Assembly (NCBI GenBank): GCA_019359075.1
Contig: JAHHIB010000018.1
Span: forward strand, 1 to 64,000
DNA length: 64,000 nucleotides
Direction of reading: 5' to 3'
Source of the DNA: Kalymmatonema hyalinum WJT4-NPBG1
Lineage (GTDB): Bacteria > Cyanobacteriota > Cyanobacteriia > Cyanobacteriales > Nostocaceae
The stretch's first letter is position 1; each line of letters opens with the position of its first letter. Position numbers and translations under genes: made by a program. Below are positions 44,785-54,871 of this stretch, one piece after another. Below the pieces are notes generated by a model, which worked only from the letters and a program-made list of their open reading frames with translations, did not search any database and was not told the origin of the DNA.

Positions 44785-47016
44785 TTATTTACTAATTGCC
44801 GGAGATTTGCCGTTAGATTCAGATTTGGGGGAAGATTTGACCACCAAACCATTTCTTAATGGGGCAAAGTCTTCTAAGAAGTCTAAGTGGTTACCAGGAA
44901 CAAGCCGCAGTTCCTCAGGAGTGCCTTGAATTTTCAAACGCCCTTCCTCAAGTAGTACAATCCAATCAGCTCGCCCGATGACTTTCGGGCGGTGGCTAAT
45001 CATAATTGTGGTTTTCCCGGTTCGGTAGTACAGCAATTTATCTAGCACTTCGGCTTCACTCACCGGGTCAAGAGCGCCAGTGGATTCATCTAAAATGAGT
45101 ACGGGCGGCTCAGTCGCTATGGCTCTAGCTATGGCTAGCCTCTGCCGTTGTCCACCAGAAAGATTCGCGCCAAATTCTCCTAAAACGGTTTGATATTTGT
45201 CGGGCAGTTTACTGATAAACTCATCTGCACCAGCTATTTGACAAGCCCTCACAATTTGTTCAAAACTGATGTGGGGATAGCTGAAGCGGAAGTTGTCAAT
45301 AATTGAACGACTCCAGAAGTGAGGTTCTTGAGGTACTAGAACTACCTGTTGTCGCAGGCATTCTAAGGAGAGGTCTTGCTGATTATAAATGCCGTAGCGA
45401 ATATTACCAGACTGCAGGGAATATAAACCAGCAATCAGTTTAGCGAAGGTACTTTTGCCACAGCCAGATTTACCAATTAAGGCAATGACTTGACCGCCAG
45501 GTATAGTGAGGGAAAAGTCTTCCAGCAGGTCAACTCTACCTGCGTGGTGAAAGTTGAGGCTGGCGCAGGTAATGTCCGCATCACCAGGAATTTCTGCCTC
45601 TGGTTTTTTGAAATCGTTTTCGTCCTCTGGGGTAGCGTCAATCACCTCTGTCAAACGTTGGATGACAATTTGAGCAGTGATAAACTCATCAACTAACCCA
45701 ATGACTGAACCCAAAAAGCCAAGAAAGTTACCACTCAAGCCGCTATACGCTAGCAGCTGACCTATAGTTAGGGTACGATTAATCACTAAGTAGCTGCCTA
45801 ACCAGAGTAAGGCAATACTCGTGAAAGTGGAAATAATACTGGTGATTGTGCCGCTGTAAAGCCCCAGCTTCATCGTACTCCAGCCCAAATTAGCGAGGCG
45901 ACCAAAATTGCTCTGATACTCTTGCCAAGCTTGGGGTGTGGCTTGGGTAGTTTTTAGCACCTGGACACCGCGAAAAGTTTCGACGAGAAAGCCTTGGTTT
46001 TCTGTACCTAGGACAATCTGGTTGCGGGTTTTCTGGCGCAAGGCGGGGAGAAAAAGCAGGTTGACTCCTGTGACGATGACAAAGGCGGCGAGGGAAGCTA
46101 AAGTGAGTTGCCAGCTGTAGAACAGCATAAAGCCCAAGGAAACTACTGCGATAAAAAATTGGCTGGGTAAACCAAGGACAATTTGGGAAACGAGAGTATT
46201 AATGGCATTAACATCAGCAATGCGGCTGACGACTTCGCCACTGCGTCGTCCTTCAAAGTACTCAAGAGGCAAGTGCAGCAGTTTTCGCCCGTATTCTAGG
46301 ATGAGTCCTAATTGCAGCCGTTGACCAAAGTGACCAATCAGGTGAGATTGTACCAAGCCTATGACGCTGCTAAATAGATTCATGGCGATCGCCCCAATAG
46401 CCACAACAGTTAGCAGCTGAGTATCTCCGCGCACCAGTACATCATCGGTGAGCAGTTGCATCATCAAGGGAGAGACAAGCGAGAGCAGTCCGATCGCAAT
46501 GTTGATGGCGATCGCCTGAGCTAAGATGTTGCGATAGGGCAAAACTCGCTTAAGATAACGCCCAAAGCCGCCAACTTTATCATCCTGCTGTTCGTAAAAG
46601 CGGCTGTCATCAGGCTCCATCAGCAGCATGATACCATTGCCCCAACCTTCAACCAACTCTCTACGGGTGAGATAGCGGATGCCTACACCAGGATCGGCAA
46701 TGACATATTTTTTCCCTTTTTGCCCGTATAAAACGATCCAGTGGTAGCCTTTCCAGTGTATGATCGCAGGTAGGGAAATTTTGTGCAAAGAGTCGAGTAG
46801 TTGTGGGTTAGCTTTAACTTGGCGGGCATTGAATCCTAAAGCTTCGGCTCCCCGTCTTAACCCTAGTAGGCTAGTTCCTCGCGAACCTGTGCCGACTGCT
46901 TCGCGCACTCGACTGATGGCAAAGGTGCGTCCGTAATGTTTGGCAACAGTAGCAATGCAGGCTGCGCCGCAGTCTTCTTCGCTATGTTGCAAGACACTTT
47001 GATATTTCATCGTCAA
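44785..47016 (-). CDS. Peptidase-containing ABC exporter (PCAT)
   Basis: A 743-residue protein. Residues 1-135 are a C39 peptidase with Cys16 (EEDCGAAC), His92 (GYHWIVLYG) and Asp108 (IADPG); it cuts after double glycine. Six TM helices lie at about 155-440. The nucleotide-binding domain (490-720) has Walker A LIGKSGCGKST, signature LSGGQRQRLAIARA, Walker B VLILDESTGALD and switch His in ISHRP. All catalytic residues are intact. It removes leader peptides and exports the cargo together with HlyD. Two candidate substrates with GG leaders are encoded directly upstream on the same strand. Confidence 0.95.
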   Translation of the reverse strand: MTMKYQSVLQHSEEDCGAACIATVAKHYGRTFAISRVREAVGTGSRGTSLLGLRRGAEALGFNARQVKANPQLLDSLHKISLPAIIHWKGYHWIVLYGQKGKKYVIADPGVGIRYLTRRELVEGWGNGIMLLMEPDDSRFYEQQDDKVGGFGRYLKRVLPYRNILAQAIAINIAIGLLSLVSPLMMQLLTDDVLVRGDTQLLTVVAIGAIAMNLFSSVIGLVQSHLIGHFGQRLQLGLILEYGRKLLHLPLEYFEGRRSGEVVSRIADVNAINTLVSQIVLGLPSQFFIAVVSLGFMLFYSWQLTLASLAAFVIVTGVNLLFLPALRQKTRNQIVLGTENQGFLVETFRGVQVLKTTQATPQAWQEYQSNFGRLANLGWSTMKLGLYSGTITSIISTFTSIALLWLGSYLVINRTLTIGQLLAYSGLSGNFLGFLGSVIGLVDEFITAQIVIQRLTEVIDATPEDENDFKKPEAEIPGDADITCASLNFHHAGRVDLLEDFSLTIPGGQVIALIGKSGCGKSTFAKLIAGLYSLQSGNIRYGIYNQQDLSLECLRQQVVLVPQEPHFWSRSIIDNFRFSYPHISFEQIVRACQIAGADEFISKLPDKYQTVLGEFGANLSGGQRQRLAIARAIATEPPVLILDESTGALDPVSEAEVLDKLLYYRTGKTTIMISHRPKVIGRADWIVLLEEGRLKIQGTPEELRLVPGNHLDFLEDFAPLRNGLVVKSSPKSESNGKSPAISK

Positions 47017-47137
47017 AACTCAAACCATTTAACTTTGTTGGTTTTAGCTCTGTTGTTGATTTTTGGAAAGGTACGCTTCTTGCATCTTTCAGAACAATCA
47101 AAAACAAATGTGTTATATATCTCTTTGTTGGAGAGAA

Positions 47138-47165
47138 GGCGATCAAGGGGAAAGTCTTGATCGCC
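47138..47165 (-). terminator. Hairpin between substrate and exporter genes
   Basis: A perfect 10-bp stem GGCGATCAAG/CTTGATCGCC with an 8-nt loop, no T-run. Placed 68 bp after the first substrate's stop, it could lower read-through into the exporter and so favour substrate over machinery. That role is inferred. Confidence 0.5.
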
Positions 47166-47232
47166 GTAAATGTTCTACTGGTCTAATCAGTTTGTTTGAT
47201 CAGACTTTTGAGCGTTTAGCAAAGGTGCTGCA

Positions 47233-47601
47233 TCAGGAGGTGTAGTCAACTCTTATGTCGCCAGTGACAAATACACCGTCTTTATCATCTCTAAAATCGA
47301 TTACGTATCTGCCTCCCCGTATGTCAGTCCATGTAGTGGTATCTTTACCAACACTGGCTATCTTTCCATTCGAATTATTAGTATCTACATTTCTAATAAT
47401 TGCACCGAAGTCTGGGTTACTCTTAGCCGATTTGGTGTTGGAAGTGAGTTTAATTGTTCCACCGGGTCGCACATTGAACACTCGTGTGGTGAGGAACGTA
47501 TCAAAATTAACAGTCGAATTGAAACTACCACCTCCTTCAACAGCAGCAGCTTCTGCGGAAGTTAATTCGGTGAACAGTTGTTCATGCTGATTGTCTTTCA
47601 T
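47233..47601 (-). CDS. Double-glycine-leader exported protein 1
   Basis: A 122-residue protein from the ATG at 47601, with AGGAG 7-8 nt upstream (TTAGGAGAAAAAAGATG). The leader MKDNQHEQLFTELTSAEAAA then VEGG ends at residue 24 and fits a C39 cleavage site. The cargo of about 98 residues is Asn/Thr/Asp-rich and beta-strand-like (VNFDTFLTTRVFNVRPGGTI, GGRYVIDFRDDKDGVFVTGD). It has no Cys, so it is not a classical disulfide or lanthionine bacteriocin. No family recognised. It is the likely substrate of the adjacent PCAT. Confidence 0.82.
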   Translation of the reverse strand: MKDNQHEQLFTELTSAEAAAVEGGGSFNSTVNFDTFLTTRVFNVRPGGTIKLTSNTKSAKSNPDFGAIIRNVDTNNSNGKIASVGKDTTTWTDIRGGRYVIDFRDDKDGVFVTGDIRVDYTS

Positions 47602-47636
47602 CTTTTTTCTCCTAATTAAGTGCAAATTGTTCTGTA
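47602..47636 (-). promoter_or_regulatory. Duplicated 5' leader of the GG-protein genes
   Basis: The sequence around the start of this gene, ACTTAATTAGGAGAAAAAAG before the ATG, is identical to that before the second GG-protein gene (48269-48290). The two genes thus share their translation-initiation region as well as the MKD(K/N)Q leader start, a sign of duplication or of common control. Confidence 0.7.
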
Positions 47637-47830
47637 TCGTTCCTTAAGGAACTGTCGTTTTGGAAAGCAAGCTGCAAAACTTGTTGTTTTGACTTGCTAC
47701 CTATTACTCGGAGAGTTATGTATCTGTTTTACGCAAGCCATTAGTTCTTGTAACATTACTTCACAAAACTAATGGCAATAATGCGAGCTTTACTGTCTAC
47801 GCACAAATCCCTAAAAAAGTTGCATGAGGA

Positions 47831-48268
47831 CTAGACGTTTGTCCGAAAAATACCAGTTAGTGAGTTGTCTGGAAGACCAAATGCTTTGGCATTAGGATAG
47901 ACCCCGTCCTTCTTTGGTCCACCGTTGGGCGTTAGAATTACCTTAGATGGACGACCTTTGCCAGAGTCTTGGTATATCACCCAGTTACCTCTTATTACTT
48001 GAATAGACGAAGTCTTGTTATTCCAACCACTACCGATGGCGCTGTTGTCGAGGTTATCATCACCACCAAACGCTTTTGCATTGATTTGCAGTGCATCTCC
48101 TAGACCACGATTTTCTTTGTCATATAAAATTACATCTGGGTTAGGACCTCCAAAGTAGATATCAATTGCAGCACCACCACTACAGGTAGCAGCAACTTCA
48201 TCGTCAAGTTCGGTGACAGGAGCTTCAAATTCGGCAGTTAGTTCTGTAAACAGTTGCTTGTCTTTCAT
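47831..48268 (-). CDS. Double-glycine-leader protein 2 with beta/gamma-crystallin-like cargo
   Basis: A 145-residue protein from the ATG at 48268, with the same AGGAG leader region as its neighbour. The leader MKDKQLFTELTAEFEAPVTE, LDDEVAATCSGG ends at residue 32. The cargo of 113 residues contains VILYDKENRGLGDALQ, NNKTSSIQVIRGNWVIYQD and a second arm around LPDNSLTGIF. NNKTSS is an exact match to the calcium-binding (D/N)(D/N)xx(S/T)S motif of beta/gamma-crystallins, and DNSLTG is a weaker second copy. I infer an exported calcium-binding crystallin-like domain. Function outside the cell is unknown. Confidence 0.75.
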   Translation of the reverse strand: MKDKQLFTELTAEFEAPVTELDDEVAATCSGGAAIDIYFGGPNPDVILYDKENRGLGDALQINAKAFGGDDNLDNSAIGSGWNNKTSSIQVIRGNWVIYQDSGKGRPSKVILTPNGGPKKDGVYPNAKAFGLPDNSLTGIFRTNV

Positions 48269-48569
48269 CTTTTTTCTCCTAATTAAGTATGAGTTTTTCT
48301 GTATCGTTGTCACGTTTTCCAAGTGGGAAAGATGCTTGAGTTTCCCTCTTTTTCTTCCCCACATCTCTAGAATGCTTTTTCTACAAAGACTTGGTGGCGC
48401 ACTGTTGGCGCATTCTTAGCTCAGTTTTTAGTTCACTGCCTTTACCGCTGTGCCAAAATATATATGGATAAAATGCAGCTAAAAAGCATCTCAATCCGAA
48501 ATGCTGCAACTGTAGTTTGTAGTTAGGTATATTCCTGCACGCATTAAGATGCACCCCTGGAGGACGACT

Positions 48570-49778
48570 ATGGCAAGTTCACTTCGAGCTTCGCCCCAAG
48601 GGCTAAAAACGGTTGACCAAGCCAGAATTCGCAAGAGCTGGGATAGACAATCTCCCGCTTGGGCTGATGCGGCTAAGGCTTCAGTAGCAACTTTGAAGCG
48701 ATTTTGGCAAAAAAAGTATATTCAAGCACAATTTTTTATCGATATTTGTGCGGCAGTTGGACTGGACTGGCAAGAAATTGTTGATAGTTTAGAGAGCGAA
48801 GATTGGGGCGAAGCGCCTGAAGTTTCTGCTTTCTACGGACGCACTGAAGAATTGTCAAAGCTACAGCAATGGATTATCAAAGACCGCTGTCGTGTGGTAG
48901 AGCTGCAAGGCATGGGGGGAATTGGCAAAACTGCTCTGGCGGTACGCAGTGTAGAACAAATTAAAGATGAGTTTGAGTATTTTATTTGGCGCTCGCTTCG
49001 TCATGCTCCATCAGTTAGTGATACCATAGCAAGCTTGCTTTTTTTCTTTCATCAGGAGCAAGATAATCAGGCAAGTTTATCACGATTAGTTGATTGTTTA
49101 CGCAAACACCGTTGTTTAGTGGTACTGGATGATTTGGATGTAATTTTGGACAGCGCTGCTGAAGGATATGAAGGTTATCGAGAACTCATTAAACGACTTG
49201 GAGAAGAACGTGATTTGCCAAGTTGTTTAGTACTGACGAGTCAACAAAAACCAAAAGAAATTGTTTTATTAGAAGGTGATAAGCTCCCTGTGCGGTCATT
49301 ACTACTAAGTGGTTTAGGAGCAGCTGCTGATAAAATTCTTAGCGAAGCAAACTTGATATATGAACCAAAACAAGGGCAAGAACTCATTCAAATGTATCGA
49401 GGAAACCCCTTGGCGTTGAAAATAGTTTCTAAAACTATCAAAGACTTGTTTGGAGGTAATGTAGCCGAATTTTTAAGATACAACACAATAGTGCTTGGTG
49501 ATATATTTACAGAAATTTTAGACCTACAGTTTCAACGGCTGTCAGAGCTAGAACAAAAGGTGATGTACGTGTTAACAATTTGTCAACAGCCAATAGCGCT
49601 AGAGCAATTAAGAGAAAATATATCATCAACCGTATCAACATCAGAAATCATCGAAGCTTTAGACTCCCTCAGTAGGCGATCGCTTATTGAAACAACTAGA
49701 GAACAGAGTAAAGTGCTTTACACACTGCAACCCGTTGTGATGAAGTACGTTAGAAGAGCGTATTCACAAGGTTTATAA
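48570..49778 (+). CDS. NB-ARC (STAND) NTPase lacking a C-terminal sensor
   Basis: A 402-residue protein from the ATG at 48570 with GGAGGA just upstream (MASSLRASPQGLKTVDQARI). The N-terminal vMAP-like helical module (to about 75; LKRFWQKKYIQAQFFIDIC) precedes the NB-ARC ATPase: P-loop GMGGIGKTALA, Walker B CLVVLDDLDVIL, and GNPLALKIV. The protein ends after the winged-helix part. Cyanobacterial relatives normally go on into WD40 or TPR repeats that sense a ligand; these are absent. It may be a truncated regulator or one whose sensor is a separate protein. The neighbouring PCAT locus is on the other strand. Confidence 0.85.
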   Translation: MASSLRASPQGLKTVDQARIRKSWDRQSPAWADAAKASVATLKRFWQKKYIQAQFFIDICAAVGLDWQEIVDSLESEDWGEAPEVSAFYGRTEELSKLQQWIIKDRCRVVELQGMGGIGKTALAVRSVEQIKDEFEYFIWRSLRHAPSVSDTIASLLFFFHQEQDNQASLSRLVDCLRKHRCLVVLDDLDVILDSAAEGYEGYRELIKRLGEERDLPSCLVLTSQQKPKEIVLLEGDKLPVRSLLLSGLGAAADKILSEANLIYEPKQGQELIQMYRGNPLALKIVSKTIKDLFGGNVAEFLRYNTIVLGDIFTEILDLQFQRLSELEQKVMYVLTICQQPIALEQLRENISSTVSTSEIIEALDSLSRRSLIETTREQSKVLYTLQPVVMKYVRRAYSQGL

Positions 49779-49784
49779 AACAAA

Positions 49785-49816
49785 AAATGGTAGAGCATAC
49801 AACTGCTCTACCATTT
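49785..49816. terminator. Bidirectional terminator hairpin
   Basis: A perfect 13-bp stem AAATGGTAGAGCA/TGCTCTACCATTT with a 6-nt loop, flanked by A- and T-rich tracts on either side. It lies between the convergent NB-ARC and clpC genes and can serve both. Confidence 0.8.
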
Positions 49817-49851
49817 ATTAAAAGAGTGAAGAGTAAAGAAATTTCTTCTTT

Positions 49852-52320
49852 CTATTCAACTACAGGGGTTAACAATTCCCGGCGCTGTTCAGCTCTGACA
49901 ACCACATTGCCAGTCTCATCGACATCAACTATGGCTGTATCACCATCCTTGATGCGACCAGATAGAATCTCTTCGGCGAGGCTATCTTCTAACAACCGCA
50001 TAATTGCCCGACGTAATGGTCTTGCGCCGTAGCTGGGGCTGTAACCTTCTTGGATCAAGCGGTCTTTGAATTTGTCGGTAACTTCCAGTATGATGCCTTT
50101 TTCTGTGAGGCGACCAAACACTTCCTTGAGCATGATGTCGGAGATTTGTGAGACCTCTTCCTTGCTCAATTGACGGAAGACGATGATTTCATCCAAACGG
50201 TTGAGGAATTCAGGACGGAAGTACTGCTTGAGTTCTTCGTTAACCAGAGATTTAATCCGGTTGTACTGCGCCTCTGTTTGGTCTTCAGCAACATCGAAGC
50301 CGAAACCGCTACCACTCTTCTCAATCACCTTGGAACCGATATTAGATGTTAAAATCAGCAAGGTGTTTTTGAAGTCTACGGTGCGACCTTTAGCATCGGT
50401 TAAGCGACCATCTTCCAAAATTTGCAGCAGCATATTGAAGACGTCGGGGTGTGCTTTTTCGATTTCGTCGAACAGCACTACCGTGTAAGGACGACGCCGC
50501 ACGGCTTCGGTCAGTTGACCGCCTTCGTTATATCCGACATAACCAGGAGGCGAACCAATCAGCTTGCTGACGGTATGGCGCTCCATGTATTCCGACATAT
50601 CTAGGCGAATCATCGCTTCTTCGGAACCGAAGAAGTAAGAAGCCAAAGATTTTGCCAATTCCGTTTTCCCCACACCTGTCGGACCGGAGAAAACAAAGCT
50701 AGCAATGGGTCGATTGGGATTCTTCAAACCGACACGAGCGCGACGAATTGCCCGCGAAACCGCTCTCACAGCATCCTCTTGACCAATCAAGCGCTGATGT
50801 AGGGTGTCTTCCATGTGCAGCAGCTTCTCGGATTCCGATTCGGTGAGTTTGTTCACCGGTACCCCAGTCCAGGAAGCAACAATGTGAGCAATGTCTTCTT
50901 CCGTCACCACAGGTTCATCACCTTCAGTGCGGGTAGAATTGGTCTTGCTCTGAGCAATGGCGCGAATTTCGGCTTTGATTTCCATCTCGCGATCGCGCAA
51001 CTCGCCAGCTCGATCAAAGTCTTGAGCGCGGACTGCATCGTCTTTTTCTTTCAAAATCTGACGCAGTTCTTTGTCCAACTCTTTCGCTGCGGGGGGCAGT
51101 TGGGAGTTAATCAACCGAACCCGGCTTCCTGCTTCGTCAATCAAGTCGATTGCTTTATCTGGGAGATAACGATCGCTGATGTAACGGTCAGACAGCTTCG
51201 CCGCTGCAACCAAAGCTTCATCGGAGATTTTCAGCTTGTGGTGCTGTTCGTAACGATCGCGTAGACCATAGAGAATCTCTATCGTCTCATCTACTGAGGG
51301 TTCACCCACCATGACTGGCTGGAAACGACGCTCGAGAGCTGCATCCCGCTCGATGTGCTTGCGGTATTCATCTAGAGTTGTGGCTCCGATACACTGCAAT
51401 TCACCTCGCGCCAAGGCGGGTTTGAGGATATTTGCTGCATCGATTGCGCCTTCTGCCGCACCTGCACCAATTAAGGTGTGAACCTCGTCAATCACGAGAA
51501 CGACATTGCCCGCCTGACGAATTTCATCCATGATTTTCTTCAGGCGTTCTTCAAATTCACCCCGGTACTTGGTTCCTGCTACGAGTAGACCGATATCCAG
51601 AGTCACCACACGCTTGTCTTCTAGGATGTCAGGGACATCTTTGTTGGCAATGCGTTGTGCTAAACCTTCGGCGATCGCGGTTTTACCTACCCCTGGTTCC
51701 CCAATCAGCACGGGATTATTTTTTGTCCGGCGACCCAAAATCTGGATCACGCGTTCAATTTCTTTGGCACGTCCCACCACTGGATCAAGCTTGCCGTCAG
51801 CTGCCATTTGGGTCAGATTTGAGCCAAACTCGTCCAATGTTGGGGTTTTGTTCCCGCGTGGTTGACCACCACCAGTTACCTCAGCTGTTTCGCCCAGCAT
51901 TCGGATGACTTGGGTTCTTACTTTAGATAGGTCCACCCCTAGGTTTTCTAGCACTCTGGCTGCTACACCTTCCCCTTCTCGGATTAAGCCCAACAGCAGA
52001 TGCTCGGTGCCAATATAGTTATGGCCTAATTGGCGCGCTTCTTCCAAGGATAGTTCTAGAACCCGCTTTGCCCGTGGGGTAAACGGAATTTCCACAGCGA
52101 CAAAGCCTGAGCCTCGACCTATGATTTTTTCTACCTCAATCCGAGCGTCTTTGAGATTGACGCCCATGGATTTTAGTACCTTAGCCGCCACTCCGGTACC
52201 TTCTCCAATCAGACCCAAGAGGATCTGCTCGGTACCCACGAAATTATGCCCAAGACGGCGAGCTTCTTCCTGGGCTAGCATTATTACCTTAATGGCTTTT
52301 TCTGTGAAGCGTTCAAACAT
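49852..52320 (-). CDS. clpC: ClpC, HSP100 chaperone of the Clp protease
   Basis: An 822-residue AAA+ unfoldase. Two N-terminal Clp repeats (1-145, [20 protein letters not shown]) are followed by AAA1 with GEPGVGKT, the UVR middle domain ([20 protein letters not shown]), and AAA2 with GPTGVGKT and [13 protein letters not shown]. The C-terminal D2-small domain follows. The IGF-like loop for ClpP docking is expected near residues 670-680 (GSGFGFD). It is essential in cyanobacteria and unfolds substrates for ClpP3/R. Monocistronic. Confidence 0.97.
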   Translation of the reverse strand: MFERFTEKAIKVIMLAQEEARRLGHNFVGTEQILLGLIGEGTGVAAKVLKSMGVNLKDARIEVEKIIGRGSGFVAVEIPFTPRAKRVLELSLEEARQLGHNYIGTEHLLLGLIREGEGVAARVLENLGVDLSKVRTQVIRMLGETAEVTGGGQPRGNKTPTLDEFGSNLTQMAADGKLDPVVGRAKEIERVIQILGRRTKNNPVLIGEPGVGKTAIAEGLAQRIANKDVPDILEDKRVVTLDIGLLVAGTKYRGEFEERLKKIMDEIRQAGNVVLVIDEVHTLIGAGAAEGAIDAANILKPALARGELQCIGATTLDEYRKHIERDAALERRFQPVMVGEPSVDETIEILYGLRDRYEQHHKLKISDEALVAAAKLSDRYISDRYLPDKAIDLIDEAGSRVRLINSQLPPAAKELDKELRQILKEKDDAVRAQDFDRAGELRDREMEIKAEIRAIAQSKTNSTRTEGDEPVVTEEDIAHIVASWTGVPVNKLTESESEKLLHMEDTLHQRLIGQEDAVRAVSRAIRRARVGLKNPNRPIASFVFSGPTGVGKTELAKSLASYFFGSEEAMIRLDMSEYMERHTVSKLIGSPPGYVGYNEGGQLTEAVRRRPYTVVLFDEIEKAHPDVFNMLLQILEDGRLTDAKGRTVDFKNTLLILTSNIGSKVIEKSGSGFGFDVAEDQTEAQYNRIKSLVNEELKQYFRPEFLNRLDEIIVFRQLSKEEVSQISDIMLKEVFGRLTEKGIILEVTDKFKDRLIQEGYSPSYGARPLRRAIMRLLEDSLAEEILSGRIKDGDTAIVDVDETGNVVVRAEQRRELLTPVVE

Positions 52321-52777
52321 ATGGCATTCGTCCCATCACCTGCGTCGTGCCGGTACGCTGATTTTAGCACAGGCTAAGCGGACGGATGCTTGTATAAAGA
52401 AATAGACATCCGACATCACTCACCCAGCTTTATGGGGCGATTGCTAAATTTTCATGATTTTTATTTAATTTTCTTTACTTTTGTGCGGTCAGTGTGCTGA
52501 GGAGCGTAACTTTGTTTACCTTTTTTAGGATTGACCACGAACAATTGATGGTTGGATTGAAAAGTTTTTATTCAATCCCAAATAAACACTAATACCAGAG
52601 TTGAGTATTCGTGTCAAGAAGTGTTTAAACTTTATGATAATTTCTTATATAACGAAAGATACCAAATTGTCGGAGTGTAAGCGCCAAAAGCTACCATAGG
52701 GTTATATTGCATCAATCGAAAATCATTATAAAGAAAAAAATAAAATATTATATTAAATAAAAAATACTAATAATATG
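52321..52777. other. AT-rich intergenic region upstream of clpC
   Basis: Very AT-rich, especially 52600-52780. It probably carries the clpC promoter. No gene or clear repeat is visible. Confidence 0.4.
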
Positions 52778-53332
52778 CTAAGGTTCAATGACCAATGACC
52801 AAGACGCTTTTGTTAAGCGATCGCTAATTATGGTAGACCAGTTATCTAAAGTTTGTTGAAATTCCGGCTGTTGCAAGTCTGGTAGCCAAAGTATTAGCGC
52901 GTCCTCATCATTATCTTTGTAGTAGCGCGGTCGCCGCCCAGCGGTTTTGAAGCCAAATTTTTGATATAAAGAAATTGCCGCCGAGTTGGAAGCTCGCACT
53001 TCGAGAGTTGCTCGCTCCAAGCCGCGATCGCAAGCAGTTTTTAGTACAGAGTACAGTAAAGCCTGTCCGAAGCCTTGATGGTGGTATTGGGGATCAACTG
53101 CCAAAATTGTGATGTGCGCTTCATCTAAAATTGACCAAAAGCAACATATTCCCAGTAGTCTGTTGACAGAAACAGAGGAAAACAAACCGAGTAAGTCACT
53201 GTTAGGGCTATCTAACTCTCGTTGGTAGCCATCCATTGTCCACAAACCACCAAAACAGGCTTGATCAAGTTCCAGCATTGCACTCAAATCTGCTGGAGTT
53301 AGATATCTAATTTCTAATGGTAATTTGCTCAC
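52778..53332 (-). CDS. rimI: RimI-like N-acetyltransferase
   Basis: A 184-residue GNAT protein. The acetyl-CoA binding segment is VDPQYHHQGFGQALLYSVLK (R/Q-x-x-G-x-G/A form), followed by ATLEVRASNSAAISLYQKFGF, typical of RimI, which acetylates the N-terminal Ala of ribosomal protein S18 in E. coli. The client here is unknown. It is divergent from lysA with a 90-bp gap; rimI beside lysA is a common cyanobacterial arrangement. Confidence 0.87.
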   Translation of the reverse strand: MSKLPLEIRYLTPADLSAMLELDQACFGGLWTMDGYQRELDSPNSDLLGLFSSVSVNRLLGICCFWSILDEAHITILAVDPQYHHQGFGQALLYSVLKTACDRGLERATLEVRASNSAAISLYQKFGFKTAGRRPRYYKDNDEDALILWLPDLQQPEFQQTLDNWSTIISDRLTKASWSLVIEP

Positions 53333-53422
53333 ACTTGTTCGTAATGGTACAAGCCCTTTGTAAACTGGGAATCGGAGGACTTACTCACGCCCGTAATTTA
53401 GACAAGGACAACTTTTATAGTT

Positions 53423-54871
53423 ATGGTATCGACACACCCTGCTGGGGTTCAACATTTTGGTAGTCAGTATTTGCCTGCATCAAGCACTTCAAACACAAGT
53501 CTTTCACCAAATCAGGAACTTCTACCGCTCACAGCCAAAAGAAACAGTCATGACTGTTTGGAAATAGGAGGCTGTGATGTCACAACCTTGGTTAAGCAAT
53601 TTGGTTCACCACTATATATTTTAGATGAAGAAACCCTCACAATAGCTTGTCGGCAGTACCGGGATAGCTTCAAGCGCTACTACAACGGCGAATCTCAGGT
53701 ACTGTACGCTTCCAAGGCGTGGAGTTGCATGTCTGTTTGCGCTCTAGCAGCTTCGGTTGGTTTAGGAATAGATGTTGTTTCTGGAGGCGAACTTTACACA
53801 GCCCTAAGTGCGGGTGTGAGTCCCGATAAAATCTACTTCCACGGCAATAATAAATCTCGGCAAGAGCTGATTTTTGCCATTGAGTCTCGCTGCACCATCG
53901 TAGTGGATAACTGGCATGAGTTGCACACTTTGGTGGAGTTGGCTCTTGAAGCTATTGAGCAGGGAACTTCTTCCGCATCTGTCGCGACTCCCTCATCTCC
54001 CGTCCGCATCATGCTGCGTTTAACACCAGGTATAGAATGTCATACACACGAGTACATTCGCACGGGACACCTGGATAGTAAATTTGGCTTTGATCCCAAT
54101 CAACTCGATGACTTGTTTACTTTTGTGAGTCAGCAATCTGTCATTGAGTGTGTGGGATTACACGCCCATATTGGTTCTCAGATTTTTGAACGCCAACCGC
54201 ATCAAGATTTAGCTGCCGTTATGGTGCAGTGGATGAGTAAAGCTGCTGGATACGGTTTATCGATCAAAGAGTTGAATGTGGGAGGCGGCTTAGGAATTAA
54301 GTACATAGAATCAGATGATCCACCTAGCATCGAAGAGTGGGTAAAACCGATTTGTGAAGTGATTCAAGAAGCTTGTGCAGCCGCAAATTTGCCTTTGCCA
54401 AAATTATTATCTGAACCAGGACGTTCCCTGATTGGAACAGCTTGTGTAACAGCTTACACCATCGGCTCTTCCAAGGTCGTTCCAGAAATACGTACCTACG
54501 TAGCAGTTGATGGGGGAATGTCTGATAACCCACGCCCCATTACATATCAGTCAGTGTATCGCGCCGTCGTTGCCAATCGATTGTCTGCTCCACTTACAGA
54601 AACTGTAACAATTGCCGGAAAGCATTGTGAATCAGGGGATATTGTAATAAAGGATGCCCAGGTACCAAAAACGGAACCAGGGGATATTCTCGTAGTCATG
54701 GCAACTGGTGCTTACAATTACAGTATGGCATCTAACTACAACCGCTTGCCTCGACCGGCAGCTGTTATAGTAGCCAATGGCGAAGCGAATTTGATTTTGC
54801 AACGCGAAACTTATCAAGACTTGATTCGACAGGATCGTCTACCAGAAAGACTTAAGAACGATGAAGGATGA
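53423..54871 (+). CDS. lysA: Diaminopimelate decarboxylase
   Basis: A 482-residue PLP enzyme that makes L-lysine from meso-diaminopimelate. The PLP Lys is in VLYASKAWSC. Other motifs: GLGIDVVSGGEL, the His of GLHAHIGSQ, NVGGGLGIKY, SEPGRSLIG, and GKHCESGD with the partner-subunit Cys. The first 40 residues are a poorly conserved Ser/Thr-rich extension, so a later start is possible. It begins a conserved lysA-dacA-uppS series. Confidence 0.95.
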   Translation: MVSTHPAGVQHFGSQYLPASSTSNTSLSPNQELLPLTAKRNSHDCLEIGGCDVTTLVKQFGSPLYILDEETLTIACRQYRDSFKRYYNGESQVLYASKAWSCMSVCALAASVGLGIDVVSGGELYTALSAGVSPDKIYFHGNNKSRQELIFAIESRCTIVVDNWHELHTLVELALEAIEQGTSSASVATPSSPVRIMLRLTPGIECHTHEYIRTGHLDSKFGFDPNQLDDLFTFVSQQSVIECVGLHAHIGSQIFERQPHQDLAAVMVQWMSKAAGYGLSIKELNVGGGLGIKYIESDDPPSIEEWVKPICEVIQEACAAANLPLPKLLSEPGRSLIGTACVTAYTIGSSKVVPEIRTYVAVDGGMSDNPRPITYQSVYRAVVANRLSAPLTETVTIAGKHCESGDIVIKDAQVPKTEPGDILVVMATGAYNYSMASNYNRLPRPAAVIVANGEANLILQRETYQDLIRQDRLPERLKNDEG

